Positions 8,683-17,297 of a stretch of DNA of 64,000 nt are shown in pieces (within the stretch, counting starts at the first letter, position 1; each line of letters opens with the position of its first letter). The DNA is from Tunicatimonas pelagia (GTDB lineage Bacteria > Bacteroidota > Bacteroidia > Cytophagales > Cyclobacteriaceae), in contig NZ_CP120683.1 in assembly GCF_030506325.1 (NCBI RefSeq), forward strand, positions 4,353,001 to 4,417,000, in the 5' to 3' direction. The position numbers were made by a program, and so were the translations under genes. The notes below the pieces were generated by a model that saw only the letters and a list, made by a program, of their open reading frames with translations, was not told the origin of the DNA and did not search any database.

Positions 8683-11223
8683 TTACCGAACCAGGCGCAA
8701 CGTACCAGACTGATTTCCTTCAAACACCAGCGGAGTGCCATCCTCAAAAGAACCAGAAATCTTCCAGAGATATAGCCCGTTGGGTAGTGATTGATTACGG
8801 TATTTTCCGTCCCAGCCTTCTGCCAAGCGATTGGTTTCAAACAGTAGCGTACCCTGCCGGTCGTATACCTGAAAAGTTAGCGTTTCAACTCGTTGTCCGT
8901 ACAGACGAAATTCATCGTTCTTACCATCGCCATTCGGCGAAAACAGGTTCGGGACAAACAGCGTAGTGAGCACCCGCGCTGGCTCTAGTATCACGGTAAT
9001 GCTATCCGTAACGGAGCAACCGTTTAGGGTAACTGCCTGAAGAAAATAGGTAGTCGTTTGAGTGGGTGAGGCTGTTACCGATTGCTGAGTGGTATCGCTT
9101 AAGTTATCTGCTGGAAACCAAGTGTAGCCAAGAGCCTCTTCGGCGCGCAAGGTCACCAATGAACCAGACTCTACACTTACCTGGGTGTCGGCAATTAGCT
9201 CTTCTTCTGGAAAGAGGTCGATTATCATGGTATCGTACACCAAACAGGCCGAAGGCAGCGTTGCCTCCAGCCACAGCGTATCGGGTTCAATTACTTCAAA
9301 TGCCAGCGTATCCTCCGAACCCACTAACCCCTGACGAGCCGAGTGCCAGTTGACTGCTGAAAAAACGGAATCCGTTACCAAGACTAACGGTTCGTTTCGG
9401 CAAACGGTAGTATCGCTGGGAAGTAAATCAAATTCTTCGTCGGTAGTGACAGTGATTGTATAGTTGATAGCACAATTGGTTTCCGATTGAATAGCGTAGT
9501 AGAGCGTATCGGATTTAACCACTGTGTAATCTAACTGCCGACTGGTTTGCAGGTAGCCCTGCTGGGTGGAGTACCAATCTACCGCCTGCCTGGCTCCTAA
9601 ACGCAGCGTAGTATTGACGCAAACTGCCGTATCTTCTCGCGTAATGGTAAAGCATACTTCGCGCCCGCCACCGCCTTCGCAGGGTTCACTCATCCGAAAG
9701 GAGTTATCTACGGCGGCTACTCCCCAGTGAAAGGTGCCTTCCGGCAGGTTACGAACGATGTGCTCAGTACCGTACCCTGCTCGTCCGTAATCAGCCCGAT
9801 GTTTAAATTCATCCGAAAATTCCGGTGAAACATCATAAACTACATTACCTTCTTGCTGAACGTACAGATCAAATGTTAGCGCAGCTAGTTGTGTGGTATC
9901 ATCGGGCGAAGCCTGCCAGTTGAGGAACGTCTTGTTGGCAATCGTGCGTACCTCAGGAGCTGAAGGGCGACCGGGGCCGGCATTTTCGGTATTAGTTTCG
10001 TTCCACAGTAGAAATAAGGAGTCCGGTGAATTGGGGTAGTTGGCTACTATCAGCCCATCTAAATTTCCGTCATTATTCATATCACCCACTGTCTGATAAA
10101 AATCAGAGGCCAACAATAATAAATCGTACACTTCTTCCCGAACGGTACTATCTTGATTGAAGTACCAGCGTAGCACGTTCTGCCCGCTAGCGTCCTGTCC
10201 AGCCAAACTAATATCGGCCAGACCATCGTGGTTGTAATCGGCCAGCGAAGCGAAGTCGCCCCGAATGGAAGGCATCTCTAATTTTAGCAACTCATAATTC
10301 TGATTGGTATACTGGTACAAAGTAGTTGCCGGTTCGTTCTGAGCATTCTGTCCCGAGAGTAGTATATCGTTGCGGCCATCGTGGTTATAGTCACCAATGG
10401 CTACCGCGGTGCCGATTACCGAATCAGGAACAACATTTTTAGGGGCAAAGGCAAAATTTGTTTGGTTCTGGTAGAGTTGGGTAACTGCTTCTCCATTTTC
10501 CGTGGTTCCACTCAGCAGTAGGTCAATCTCATCGTCGTTATTCCAATCGTAGGCGGTGGCTACACCGGCTTGTAGGGCGATAAGTAGTGTGTCTTGAACA
10601 ATAAAAGCCGTATCTACATTCTGATAGACTAAGGCAACCAGAGAATCTGCTTTGGTACCGTTGAGCATTAGGTCGCGCCTACCATCGTTATCGAAATCGG
10701 CACATGTGATAATACTGGCTTGCAGACTATCTACCTGCATTCTCAAACCAGTGCCCGGATCGGTTAAAGAATAAAAAACATTTGTAGTTCTGTCGTCAAC
10801 ACTGTCTCTACCCGAGATCACCACGTCTAGCAAGTTATCTCGATTAAGGTCAGCAAAAGCGAAAGTAGCTTCGGTAATGGTAGGCAGAGAGAGTTGTCTT
10901 AGCGTAAATGTTTGGTTACCCTGGTTCTCGTAAATCCAGTAGCCAATATTTCCTGCCGAATTGGTTCCGTAGAAGAAATAATCCAAAAAGGTATCACCGC
11001 TTAGTTCGGCAGCAGTGGCGTACTCAATATTGAGGGGCAACGTCAACGTATCGGGTTTGAAATTTTGGGCAGATACGGTTATGGTCAGGGTGAAGCAAAA
11101 TATGATGGGAAATAAAAAGTGAAGAAAAATCCCCCTCAATCCCCGCTCCACGGCGGTCACTTTGTCAAAGGGGGAATTGTATAACGTGTTTTTGCTCTGG
11201 TGTTTATCGATAGACACTTTCAT
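8683..11223 (-). CDS. Large secreted FG-GAP/VCBS repeat protein with T9SS type B C-terminal domain
   Basis: An 846-residue surface protein. An unusually long N-terminal region (1-30) precedes the hydrophobic signal segment ending VSAQ (residue 53). Residues 60-420 hold about six FG-GAP/VCBS repeats with Ca-binding D-x-N-x-D-G-type loops (DFDNDGRRD, DYNHDGRND, DYNHDGLAD, DMNNDGNLD), predicted to form a beta-propeller. Residues 425-755 are beta-rich, Ig-like modules, and 755-846 is the gliding-motility-associated sorting domain (FSPNGDGKNDEF, then VYDRQGTLLFE and LPNGLYLWKI). It should be exported by the T9SS and shown on the surface, probably by the PorP/OmpA protein next door. Residues 12-30 are encoded by a dispersed-repeat-like sequence, so the true start is uncertain. 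Confidence 0.87.
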   Translation of the reverse strand: MKVSIDKHQSKNTLYNSPFDKVTAVERGLRGIFLHFLFPIIFCFTLTITVSAQNFKPDTLTLPLNIEYATAAELSGDTFLDYFFYGTNSAGNIGYWIYENQGNQTFTLRQLSLPTITEATFAFADLNRDNLLDVVISGRDSVDDRTTNVFYSLTDPGTGLRMQVDSLQASIITCADFDNDGRRDLMLNGTKADSLVALVYQNVDTAFIVQDTLLIALQAGVATAYDWNNDDEIDLLLSGTTENGEAVTQLYQNQTNFAFAPKNVVPDSVIGTAVAIGDYNHDGRNDILLSGQNAQNEPATTLYQYTNQNYELLKLEMPSIRGDFASLADYNHDGLADISLAGQDASGQNVLRWYFNQDSTVREEVYDLLLLASDFYQTVGDMNNDGNLDGLIVANYPNSPDSLFLLWNETNTENAGPGRPSAPEVRTIANKTFLNWQASPDDTTQLAALTFDLYVQQEGNVVYDVSPEFSDEFKHRADYGRAGYGTEHIVRNLPEGTFHWGVAAVDNSFRMSEPCEGGGGREVCFTITREDTAVCVNTTLRLGARQAVDWYSTQQGYLQTSRQLDYTVVKSDTLYYAIQSETNCAINYTITVTTDEEFDLLPSDTTVCRNEPLVLVTDSVFSAVNWHSARQGLVGSEDTLAFEVIEPDTLWLEATLPSACLVYDTMIIDLFPEEELIADTQVSVESGSLVTLRAEEALGYTWFPADNLSDTTQQSVTASPTQTTTYFLQAVTLNGCSVTDSITVILEPARVLTTLFVPNLFSPNGDGKNDEFRLYGQRVETLTFQVYDRQGTLLFETNRLAEGWDGKYRNQSLPNGLYLWKISGSFEDGTPLVFEGNQSGTLRLVR
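11127..11180. repeat. Palindromic repeat-like element inside the 5' coding region
   Basis: About 54 bp bounded by AATCCCCCTCAAT and TCAAAGGGGGAATT, an imperfect inverted pair around a GC-rich centre (CCACGGCGG). The shape resembles the dispersed C5/G5-ended repeats common in intergenic DNA of Bacteroidota and cyanobacteria. Here it is translated in frame as the region before the signal peptide core of the FG-GAP protein. Its repeat nature is inferred from shape; only one copy is in this window. Confidence 0.45.
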
Positions 11224-11233
11224 GTTGTTGAGC

Positions 11234-11938
11234 TTAAAGATTGTCGTCTAGTTGAAAGGTGAGCGGCATGGTATGTTTGGTGGCTACGGGTTTGCCGTTT
11301 ACCTGAGCCGGAGCCCACTCGGGCATGGATTTTATCAGCCGGATGGCCTCCTCATCAATATCTTCGCGTACACTTTGCAAAATGCGGATCTGATCGGGGT
11401 GGCCTTCCTCATTAATATAAAATTCAACTAGCACACTGCCTTCGGCCTGATCCCGCCGGGCTGCTTCGGGGTATTGTAGGTGGTCGGCAAAGTATTCGTA
11501 CAAAGCGGGGTAACCTCCTATCGGTTGGGCTTCTTCAAATTGGCTGGTAGCTTTCGCCGGTGTTTTTGCTTTAGGTTTTGAAGGTAAAGCTTCCGTATTC
11601 AGGGTGGAAGAAGTTTTTCTTTCTGGTAATGGCACCGCCTGAATTTGGGACGTAAAGCCTTCATTCCGGAGTGGATTCTCTGGGCCAGATAGCTGCGGAG
11701 GAAGCGCAGTAACTTTGGTAGGCAGATCGGCGACCTGAGGCGCATCAATCCAGTAGATGATTCCCCAACCGGCCAACCCCAATCCCATCGCTATTATGGC
11801 TCCGTACAACCATCGGCGGTAGTTAGAGCGAGTTTGCTGGGCTTGTTGATACTGGATCAGAAGCTGGTCAAAATCTTGCCACTGGGCCGGATCAGAAGGA
11901 GGGCGATCGTTAAACATACAGCGATACGTTAATTTCAT
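11234..11938 (-). CDS. Single-pass membrane protein with periplasmic TonB C-terminal domain
   Basis: A 234-residue protein: cytoplasmic N-terminus (1-43, containing DPAQWQDFDQLLIQYQQAQQ), one membrane helix (about 44-64), a Pro/Lys/Thr-rich periplasmic linker, and a TonB C-terminal fold (about 145-234) with YPEAARRDQAEGSVLVEFYI, VNGKPVATKHTMPLTFQ. TonB domains contact outer-membrane proteins. ExbBD-type energising partners are absent here. Sitting 11 bp after an ECF sigma gene and upstream of a T9SS cargo and PorP barrel, it could act as a membrane signal carrier or anti-sigma factor as well as a TonB. Met8 (MFNDRPPSD) is an equally plausible start. Function beyond the domain is inferred. Confidence 0.8.
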   Translation of the reverse strand: MKLTYRCMFNDRPPSDPAQWQDFDQLLIQYQQAQQTRSNYRRWLYGAIIAMGLGLAGWGIIYWIDAPQVADLPTKVTALPPQLSGPENPLRNEGFTSQIQAVPLPERKTSSTLNTEALPSKPKAKTPAKATSQFEEAQPIGGYPALYEYFADHLQYPEAARRDQAEGSVLVEFYINEEGHPDQIRILQSVREDIDEEAIRLIKSMPEWAPAQVNGKPVATKHTMPLTFQLDDNL

Positions 11939-11949
11939 GATACTGGTAT

Positions 11950-12480
11950 TTACATTTCCAACTGTTTGCGAAGTTTAGCCAGCAGTCGGTAGGTTCTTAC
12001 TTTGGCATTGTTCTCGGTAATGTTGAGAATGAAGCTGATTTCCCGGAAAGGCTTTTGTTCAAAGAAGCGAAGCTCTAAAAGTTGTACTTCCTCCAGACGA
12101 AGCGTGTTGATAGCTGCAATTAAGTGATCTCGCCACTTCTCCAGATAATCTGGTGAATATTCCTCTTCACTCTTTAGCTCAGCCAGTAGATTTTCGTCGA
12201 TAACAATTTTGCGAACATGCTTCGTGTTACGAAAAAACTGCATCACTTCATTGTGAGCAATGCGGTAGAGCCACGACAGAAAAGGAGCTTTAGTGATTTT
12301 GTACTTCTTCAGATGAAGCAGCGCACTAAGAAATACCTGAGAGGTAATATCGGCGGCTACGCTTTCATTATCTACCCGTCGGTACACAAACAAAAAGATA
12401 GGCCGATGATACTTTTCGTACAACGGACGAAATGCCTGCGGATCTCGCTGAGCTTCTCGAATATGCTGTTCCTCTTCGAT
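11950..12480 (-). CDS. ECF-type sigma factor with non-canonical or lost start codon
   Basis: Region 2 (LYEKYHRPIFLFVYRRVDNESVAADITSQVF) and region 4 (LRFFEQKPFREISFILNITENNAKVRTYRLLAKL) are both intact, so it should bind core RNA polymerase. The first standard start is a TTG at 12423, which cuts into region 2. The frame continues upstream with a convincing ECF N-terminus (EEEQHIREAQRDPQAFRP) to an ATC codon at 12478-12480, exactly where an ATG would be expected and exactly where an AT-rich repeat element ends. No ATG, GTG or TTG lies between that point and the upstream stop. Either an ATC/ATT start is used, translation begins at TTG, or an ATG has mutated. It is the first gene of the operon running down to the PorP/OmpA gene. 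Confidence 0.8.
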   Translation of the reverse strand: MEEEQHIREAQRDPQAFRPLYEKYHRPIFLFVYRRVDNESVAADITSQVFLSALLHLKKYKITKAPFLSWLYRIAHNEVMQFFRNTKHVRKIVIDENLLAELKSEEEYSPDYLEKWRDHLIAAINTLRLEEVQLLELRFFEQKPFREISFILNITENNAKVRTYRLLAKLRKQLEM

Positions 12481-12574
12481 AATGAATGATGGTTAGTGAA
12501 TAATGCCGACGTAACGCGGACTGATGACTTGTAATAAATCATTCATTAATCATTAGTCATCAATCATTCATTAG
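12481..12574. repeat. AT-rich hairpin repeat of degenerate ATGA/TCAT words, copy 1
   Basis: Left arm 12481-12505 (AATGAATGATGGTTAGTGAA and following) and right arm 12534-12574 (CATTCATTAATCATTAGTCA and following) are made of ATGA/TCAT words in opposite orientation, forming an imperfect hairpin with a GC-richer loop. It abuts the start of the ECF sigma gene and ends 42 bp before the rlmD stop. Confidence 0.6.
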
Positions 12575-12616
12575 AATACCAAACCTTGGAAAAGATACAG
12601 CCTCAGGCGAAATTTT

Positions 12617-14029
12617 TTATCGAAGCACGAGTGAGGCTACGTTTTCTACGTGGTGGGTATGCGGAAACATATCGACGGGTTGCAATTTATCCACCCGATA
12701 TTTTTCGTGCAGTAGCGCAATATCTCGAGCCTGAGTAGCTGGATTACAACTTACGTAAACGATACGGGGAGCACCTACTTCTAGTAATTGCTTCACTACA
12801 TCGGCGTGCATCCCTACCCGGGGCGGGTCCGTAATAATTACGTCGGGCCGACCGTGTTGCTGAAGAAACTCCGAGTTCAGCAAATCCCGCATGTCTCCGG
12901 CGAAAAAATCGGTATTGCTCACATTGTTAATCTGCGAGTTCACTTTAGCATCTTGGGTAGCGGTTTCTACGTACTCCACGCCAATTACTTTTTTTGCTTG
13001 GGCAGCAACAAAATTGGCAATAGTGCCAGTACCGGAGTACAAATCATACACCACTTCTTCGCCACTCAACTGAGCAAAATTGCGCGTAACCCGGTACAAC
13101 TGATACGCCTGCTCAGAATTTGTCTGGTAGAATGACTGGGCACTTACCCGGAACTGCAAGCCTTCCATTTGCTCGGTAATGTACGATTGCCCGGCAAACA
13201 AGGTCACCTCTAAGTCGTGAAAAGTATCGTTCATTTTCCGATTGATTACGTACTGTAGTGAAGTAATCATTGGAAATTTCTCCCGCAAATGATTCAATAG
13301 CCCATCAATTGCCTCAGGGGCGTTATCTGCATCGCGACCAAACTGTACCATTACCATAAGCTCACCAGTGTTGGCCGTACGAATCATCAGTGTACGCAGC
13401 ACTCCGGTATGCTGTCGCATGTTGTAGTACGGCAACCCCTGTTCTTTGGCGTACTGGTCAACCGCCATACGAATATCATTAGAAGGGTCAGCCTGTAAAT
13501 GGCAGTGCTCAATCGGCAGAATTTTCTCAAAACTACCCGGAATATGAAAGCCTAATGCTCGCTTATCGAGCTCTTCACCCGAAGCTATTTCTTCGCGGGT
13601 AAACCAGCGTTGGTCAGAGAAAGCAAACTCCAGCTTGTTGCGGTAGTAGCGCGTATTTTGAGAAGGCAGAATAGGTGCAACCTCGGGAAAAGGTATTTTA
13701 CCAATACGCTCAAACTGATCAATCACTTGCTGACGCTTGTAGACTAACTGCTGCTCGTAGGGGATGTGCTGCCACTTGCAGCCCCCGCAAATACTAAAAT
13801 GAGCACAAAACGGCTCGGTACGCTGGGGCGAATACTGATGAAAGGTAATGGCTTTGCCCTCCCAAAATTTTTTGCGGGCTTTGGTTACTTTAATATCAAC
13901 TACATCGCCGGGGGCAGTGTAGGGCACAAACACGGCTCTTCCATTGGCGTGAACCACACATTTTCCTTCCGCCGCCATCCGCTCAATGGTTATATTCTCT
14001 AGTAGGGGTAATTTATCTCTTCTTGCCAT
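12617..14029 (-). CDS. rlmD: 23S rRNA (uracil-5-)-methyltransferase RlmD-type (RumA family)
   Basis: A 470-residue S-adenosylmethionine-dependent enzyme that methylates a uracil of 23S rRNA. Visible in order: N-terminal TRAM RNA-binding domain (about 1-60), a [4Fe-4S] cysteine cluster (CAHFSICGGCKW), the SAM-binding motif VYDLYSGTGTIANF, the DPPRVGMH catalytic loop and the SCNPATQARD segment with the nucleophilic Cys. Length and motif order are normal. Bacteroidota often carry one RlmD-like enzyme whose exact target (U1939 or another site) cannot be fixed by sequence alone. The ATG at 14029 is followed by a normal family start (MARRDKLPLLENITIE). It is transcribed alone. Confidence 0.93.
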   Translation of the reverse strand: MARRDKLPLLENITIERMAAEGKCVVHANGRAVFVPYTAPGDVVDIKVTKARKKFWEGKAITFHQYSPQRTEPFCAHFSICGGCKWQHIPYEQQLVYKRQQVIDQFERIGKIPFPEVAPILPSQNTRYYRNKLEFAFSDQRWFTREEIASGEELDKRALGFHIPGSFEKILPIEHCHLQADPSNDIRMAVDQYAKEQGLPYYNMRQHTGVLRTLMIRTANTGELMVMVQFGRDADNAPEAIDGLLNHLREKFPMITSLQYVINRKMNDTFHDLEVTLFAGQSYITEQMEGLQFRVSAQSFYQTNSEQAYQLYRVTRNFAQLSGEEVVYDLYSGTGTIANFVAAQAKKVIGVEYVETATQDAKVNSQINNVSNTDFFAGDMRDLLNSEFLQQHGRPDVIITDPPRVGMHADVVKQLLEVGAPRIVYVSCNPATQARDIALLHEKYRVDKLQPVDMFPHTHHVENVASLVLR

Positions 14030-14183
14030 AGCGTGAGCAAAGGTACGCTATTTGTACTATCTGATTAGCTGATTAAGATAATTGTAAGTAGTCCGACTAA
14101 CTTTTTAGGGAAAATAAGTATCTTTAGCATTGAGGGAAGTAAAAATTACGGTTTTTACAGGTGTTAGACTTAACCTTTGGCGA

Positions 14184-16802
14184 ATGAAGAAGTGTCTACT
14201 AAGCTTGCTCCTTTGCTTTGTTTTTCTCAAAACAATAGAGGCGAGCCACATTGTGGGAGGAGAGTTTGAATTACGGCATATTGATGGTTTTCAGTATCAG
14301 TTGAACCTAATTCAGTACTTTGACGATGTAAATGGCGATCCGGATGCGGAAGATCTGGTGGCGGAAGTACATATTTTTCGGAAGAGCGACAATGCCTTTA
14401 TGACGGCCGTTCAACTCAGAAACGTCGGTTCCGAGTTTGTTGATTATACCAACCCAGAGTGTACCATTCCCGAGCTTTCTACCCGAAAAATCTTGTATAC
14501 GGAAAGCATCACGCTTCCCGCCGACCGATACAACGACCCGGAAGGCTACTACATAGTGTACGAACGCTGTTGCCGTAACAATCTTATTGATAACATTGCC
14601 CCTTCGGTGAAAGAACGATCTGGTCAAACCTTTTACCTGGAATTTCCACCGGTGGTTAAAAATGGCCGCCCCTTCGTAGATACCACCCCCATTTTATTTC
14701 CACCCTTGAGCGACTACGCGGTTATCAATAATCCGTTTTATTTCGATTTTTCAGGAAACGATCCTGACGGAGATTCGCTGGTGTATTCTCTAACGCACCC
14801 CCTGAATAGCTCTTTAACCGACCGCGGGCTTCCGCCACCCACTCCGGCTCCGCATCCGCTGGTTGACCTAGCCGACGGGTATACGCTTAGCAACATCATT
14901 GCTGGAACTCCGCCCTTACGCATTAGTCAGGAAGGGCTGCTTACTGTAACTCCTTCAGAGCTTGGCTTGTTTGTATTTGCTATTAAAGTAGAGGAGTTTC
15001 GCGATGGCGAAAAAATTGGGGAGGTAAGACGAGATTTTCAGATGTTTGTAGTAGACGCTGACCCTGGCGAAACGCCCCGAGTGCAGGCTAAGGTAAAGGG
15101 AAATTCCAACTTTTATGAGGAAGGTAATATTATAAACTTTGGTTTGGAAGACGAAAAGTGCCTGGAACTTTTTATTACCGATGCTGATCCGGAAGAAGTA
15201 ATTACCGTAGAGGCAAAAGGAGTAAATTTTGACCAGGATATTCAAGACCTAATCTCTACCAAGTTAAGCATTCTGAACGGCTCTACCGACACACTTAAAC
15301 TAGATTTTTGTCTGCCCGATTGCCCCTACGTGCGCGGCCCTATGCTAATTGATATCATTGCTTACGATGATGCCTGTAGTGTGCCGCTGCGCGATACACT
15401 TCGGCTCACGGTAGAAGTAGAGGGACCACAAAACAGCGATCCGGTTATTGTCGGAAATCCCAACGTACTCAATGTAGATCTTAATGTAGGTGAAAACTAC
15501 GAACTGGAAATTCAGGGGTTAGATGAGGATGATGATTTGCTGGTGCTAACTGCCGAAGGCGATGGTTTTAGTTTACAGGACTTGGGCATTGAGCTGCAAG
15601 AACGGCTGCTAGTGCCCGGCGAAGTCCGCAAGGTGCTGACTTGGACTCCTGACTGTTCGGCATTCGATTTTCGTTCCCAGAATGAGTTTACGGTACTGGT
15701 AGAACTAGACGATCTAAGCGAGTGTCAGCTAGGCGAGCCTGATCGGCTACAAATTCGCTTTCGGGTGAACTTACCGGATAACAATCGCCCAAAAATAACC
15801 CTAGATGGCCTGGAAGAAACTGAGGTAACTGTGCGAATTAATGAGCTACTAGCGTTTGATGTACTGGCCGAAGATGTTGATAACGATCTGCTCGATCTAC
15901 GCGCCATTGGCGACGGATTTGATTTGGCTGACTACGCTATCAACTTTCCGGGTAACACAGGTATTCGGAACATTAGCTCGCCCTTTAGTTGGCGACTTTC
16001 CTGCAACAATATTGATTTGGCCGAACGCAGCTCGTTTGATATTATTTTCCTTTCTACCGACCAAACCGGTTGTAGCGATCCGGCGACCGACTCACTTCGC
16101 ATCCGTATTAATGTACTACCGCCCGACAATGAAGCCCCTACCGTTTTTATACAAAACATTGAATCGGATACCGTGCGGGCTGCGGTGGGTTTTCCGGTAG
16201 TGCTCGATGTGGTGGGTGCCGATGAAAATCAATCAGACATTCTAACCCTTCGCTTAGCCGAAGTTACCCTCGATGGGGAGCCAATTGACCTGGAAGTAGT
16301 AAATTTCCAATTTAACAACGCTCGCGCCCGAGGCAGGGTACAGTCGCGTTTTTTCTGGAACCCTGATTGTTTCTTACTACCCCCTGATTTTGAGGAAGCT
16401 ACTTTTGAACTCATGTTTACGATAGAAGACGATCAGTGCTTCAACAGTAAGAACGATACTACTACCGTAACGTTGGAGCTAGGCGTAGCCCCGCTCAATT
16501 TTGATGAATTTGAACCTCGCAATGCTTTCACCCCCAATGGTGATGGCACCGGAGATTTTTTCCACCTAAATTTCTGTAACGAAATTAGTAGAGACTGTGA
16601 TCTGCCCCTAGGCACTTGCGCTAACCAGTTTCAACGTATCGAGGTTTTCAATCGGTGGGGAAAATTAGTCTACCAATCCAGTGATCCTAACTTTCAGTGG
16701 TACGCTCAAGACATGGCTCCGGGGCCTTATTTCTATTTGGTGTATTACTCCCGAGAAGTGTTTAAGGAAAGGGTGTACATCTATTCTCCGGATACTGAGT
16801 AA
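14184..16802 (+). CDS. Large secreted protein with gliding-motility-type (T9SS type B) C-terminal domain
   Basis: An 872-residue exported protein. The start is taken as ATG 14184 because it gives a clean signal peptide (MKKCLLSLLLCFVFLKTIEA then SHIVGGE); the frame extends upstream to a TTG at 14130 without a sensible N-terminus. The SHIVGGEFEL opening and following domain, with an ERCCRNNLI motif, are typical of a recurrent Bacteroidota surface-protein family. Four beta-sandwich modules follow, each with a similar GNPNV/DEDDDLL-type pattern (around 440, 545, 650, 760 of the long frame), then a sorting domain with FTPNGDGTGDFFHL and FNRWGKLVYQS. It should pass through the T9SS. No PorP gene is adjacent. 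A weak -7-like TATCTTTA lies at 14119-14126. Confidence 0.85.
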   Translation: MKKCLLSLLLCFVFLKTIEASHIVGGEFELRHIDGFQYQLNLIQYFDDVNGDPDAEDLVAEVHIFRKSDNAFMTAVQLRNVGSEFVDYTNPECTIPELSTRKILYTESITLPADRYNDPEGYYIVYERCCRNNLIDNIAPSVKERSGQTFYLEFPPVVKNGRPFVDTTPILFPPLSDYAVINNPFYFDFSGNDPDGDSLVYSLTHPLNSSLTDRGLPPPTPAPHPLVDLADGYTLSNIIAGTPPLRISQEGLLTVTPSELGLFVFAIKVEEFRDGEKIGEVRRDFQMFVVDADPGETPRVQAKVKGNSNFYEEGNIINFGLEDEKCLELFITDADPEEVITVEAKGVNFDQDIQDLISTKLSILNGSTDTLKLDFCLPDCPYVRGPMLIDIIAYDDACSVPLRDTLRLTVEVEGPQNSDPVIVGNPNVLNVDLNVGENYELEIQGLDEDDDLLVLTAEGDGFSLQDLGIELQERLLVPGEVRKVLTWTPDCSAFDFRSQNEFTVLVELDDLSECQLGEPDRLQIRFRVNLPDNNRPKITLDGLEETEVTVRINELLAFDVLAEDVDNDLLDLRAIGDGFDLADYAINFPGNTGIRNISSPFSWRLSCNNIDLAERSSFDIIFLSTDQTGCSDPATDSLRIRINVLPPDNEAPTVFIQNIESDTVRAAVGFPVVLDVVGADENQSDILTLRLAEVTLDGEPIDLEVVNFQFNNARARGRVQSRFFWNPDCFLLPPDFEEATFELMFTIEDDQCFNSKNDTTTVTLELGVAPLNFDEFEPRNAFTPNGDGTGDFFHLNFCNEISRDCDLPLGTCANQFQRIEVFNRWGKLVYQSSDPNFQWYAQDMAPGPYFYLVYYSREVFKERVYIYSPDTE

Positions 16803-16805
16803 TCT

Positions 16806-17270
16806 ATGAATCCACTAGATAGACTAAGCGAAGTCGGACTAAAACTTCCTAAGGTGTCTAACCCAGGTGGCAACTATGTTTCAGTAAACGTTAGGAACAA
16901 TATTGCCTACGTTGCAATTCAATTTCCAATTTTGGATGAGAAATACTTGTACACGGGACGTCTGGGAAATGAACTGACGACTAACGAAGGTTACGAAGCT
17001 ATGAAATTGTGTGCTATGAATGTACTGGCGCAGATAGATAGGAAAGTTGGCTTTGATTATTTGATTGGGCTAAATCATGTTGATGCGTATTATCAAGCGG
17101 GTGATAATTGGGACGACTCGCCAAGAGTTGTGGACGGTGCTTCTGACTTATTTATAGATGTTTTAGGAGATAAAGGGCGACACTCAAGGGCAATATTCGG
17201 TGTTGAGAAACTACCTAGAAATTTCAGTGTCGGATTAACTACAACATTTACGATTTCTGCTGAGTCATAA
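16806..17270 (+). CDS. RidA/YjgF/UK114-family protein
   Basis: A 154-residue protein of the RidA superfamily (atypical long subfamily). It shows LSEVGLKLPKVSNPGGNYV at the start, a central strand-helix pattern (GYEAMKLCAMNVLAQID) and the terminal HSRAIFGVEKLP motif, where Arg is the family's substrate-binding residue. Classical RidA enzymes hydrolyse reactive enamine/imine intermediates from amino-acid metabolism as trimers; the substrate of this subfamily is unknown. It begins 3 bp after the T9SS protein stop, so it may be co-transcribed, though no functional link is evident. Confidence 0.85.
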   Translation: MNPLDRLSEVGLKLPKVSNPGGNYVSVNVRNNIAYVAIQFPILDEKYLYTGRLGNELTTNEGYEAMKLCAMNVLAQIDRKVGFDYLIGLNHVDAYYQAGDNWDDSPRVVDGASDLFIDVLGDKGRHSRAIFGVEKLPRNFSVGLTTTFTISAES

Positions 17271-17297
17271 GAATTGTTTCAATAAAGAGTAGAATAA

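Noticed and set aside
12217-12489. 90-codon plus-strand frame opposite the ECF sigma gene
   Set aside because: Antisense shadow of a clear sigma factor and ends in repeat DNA.
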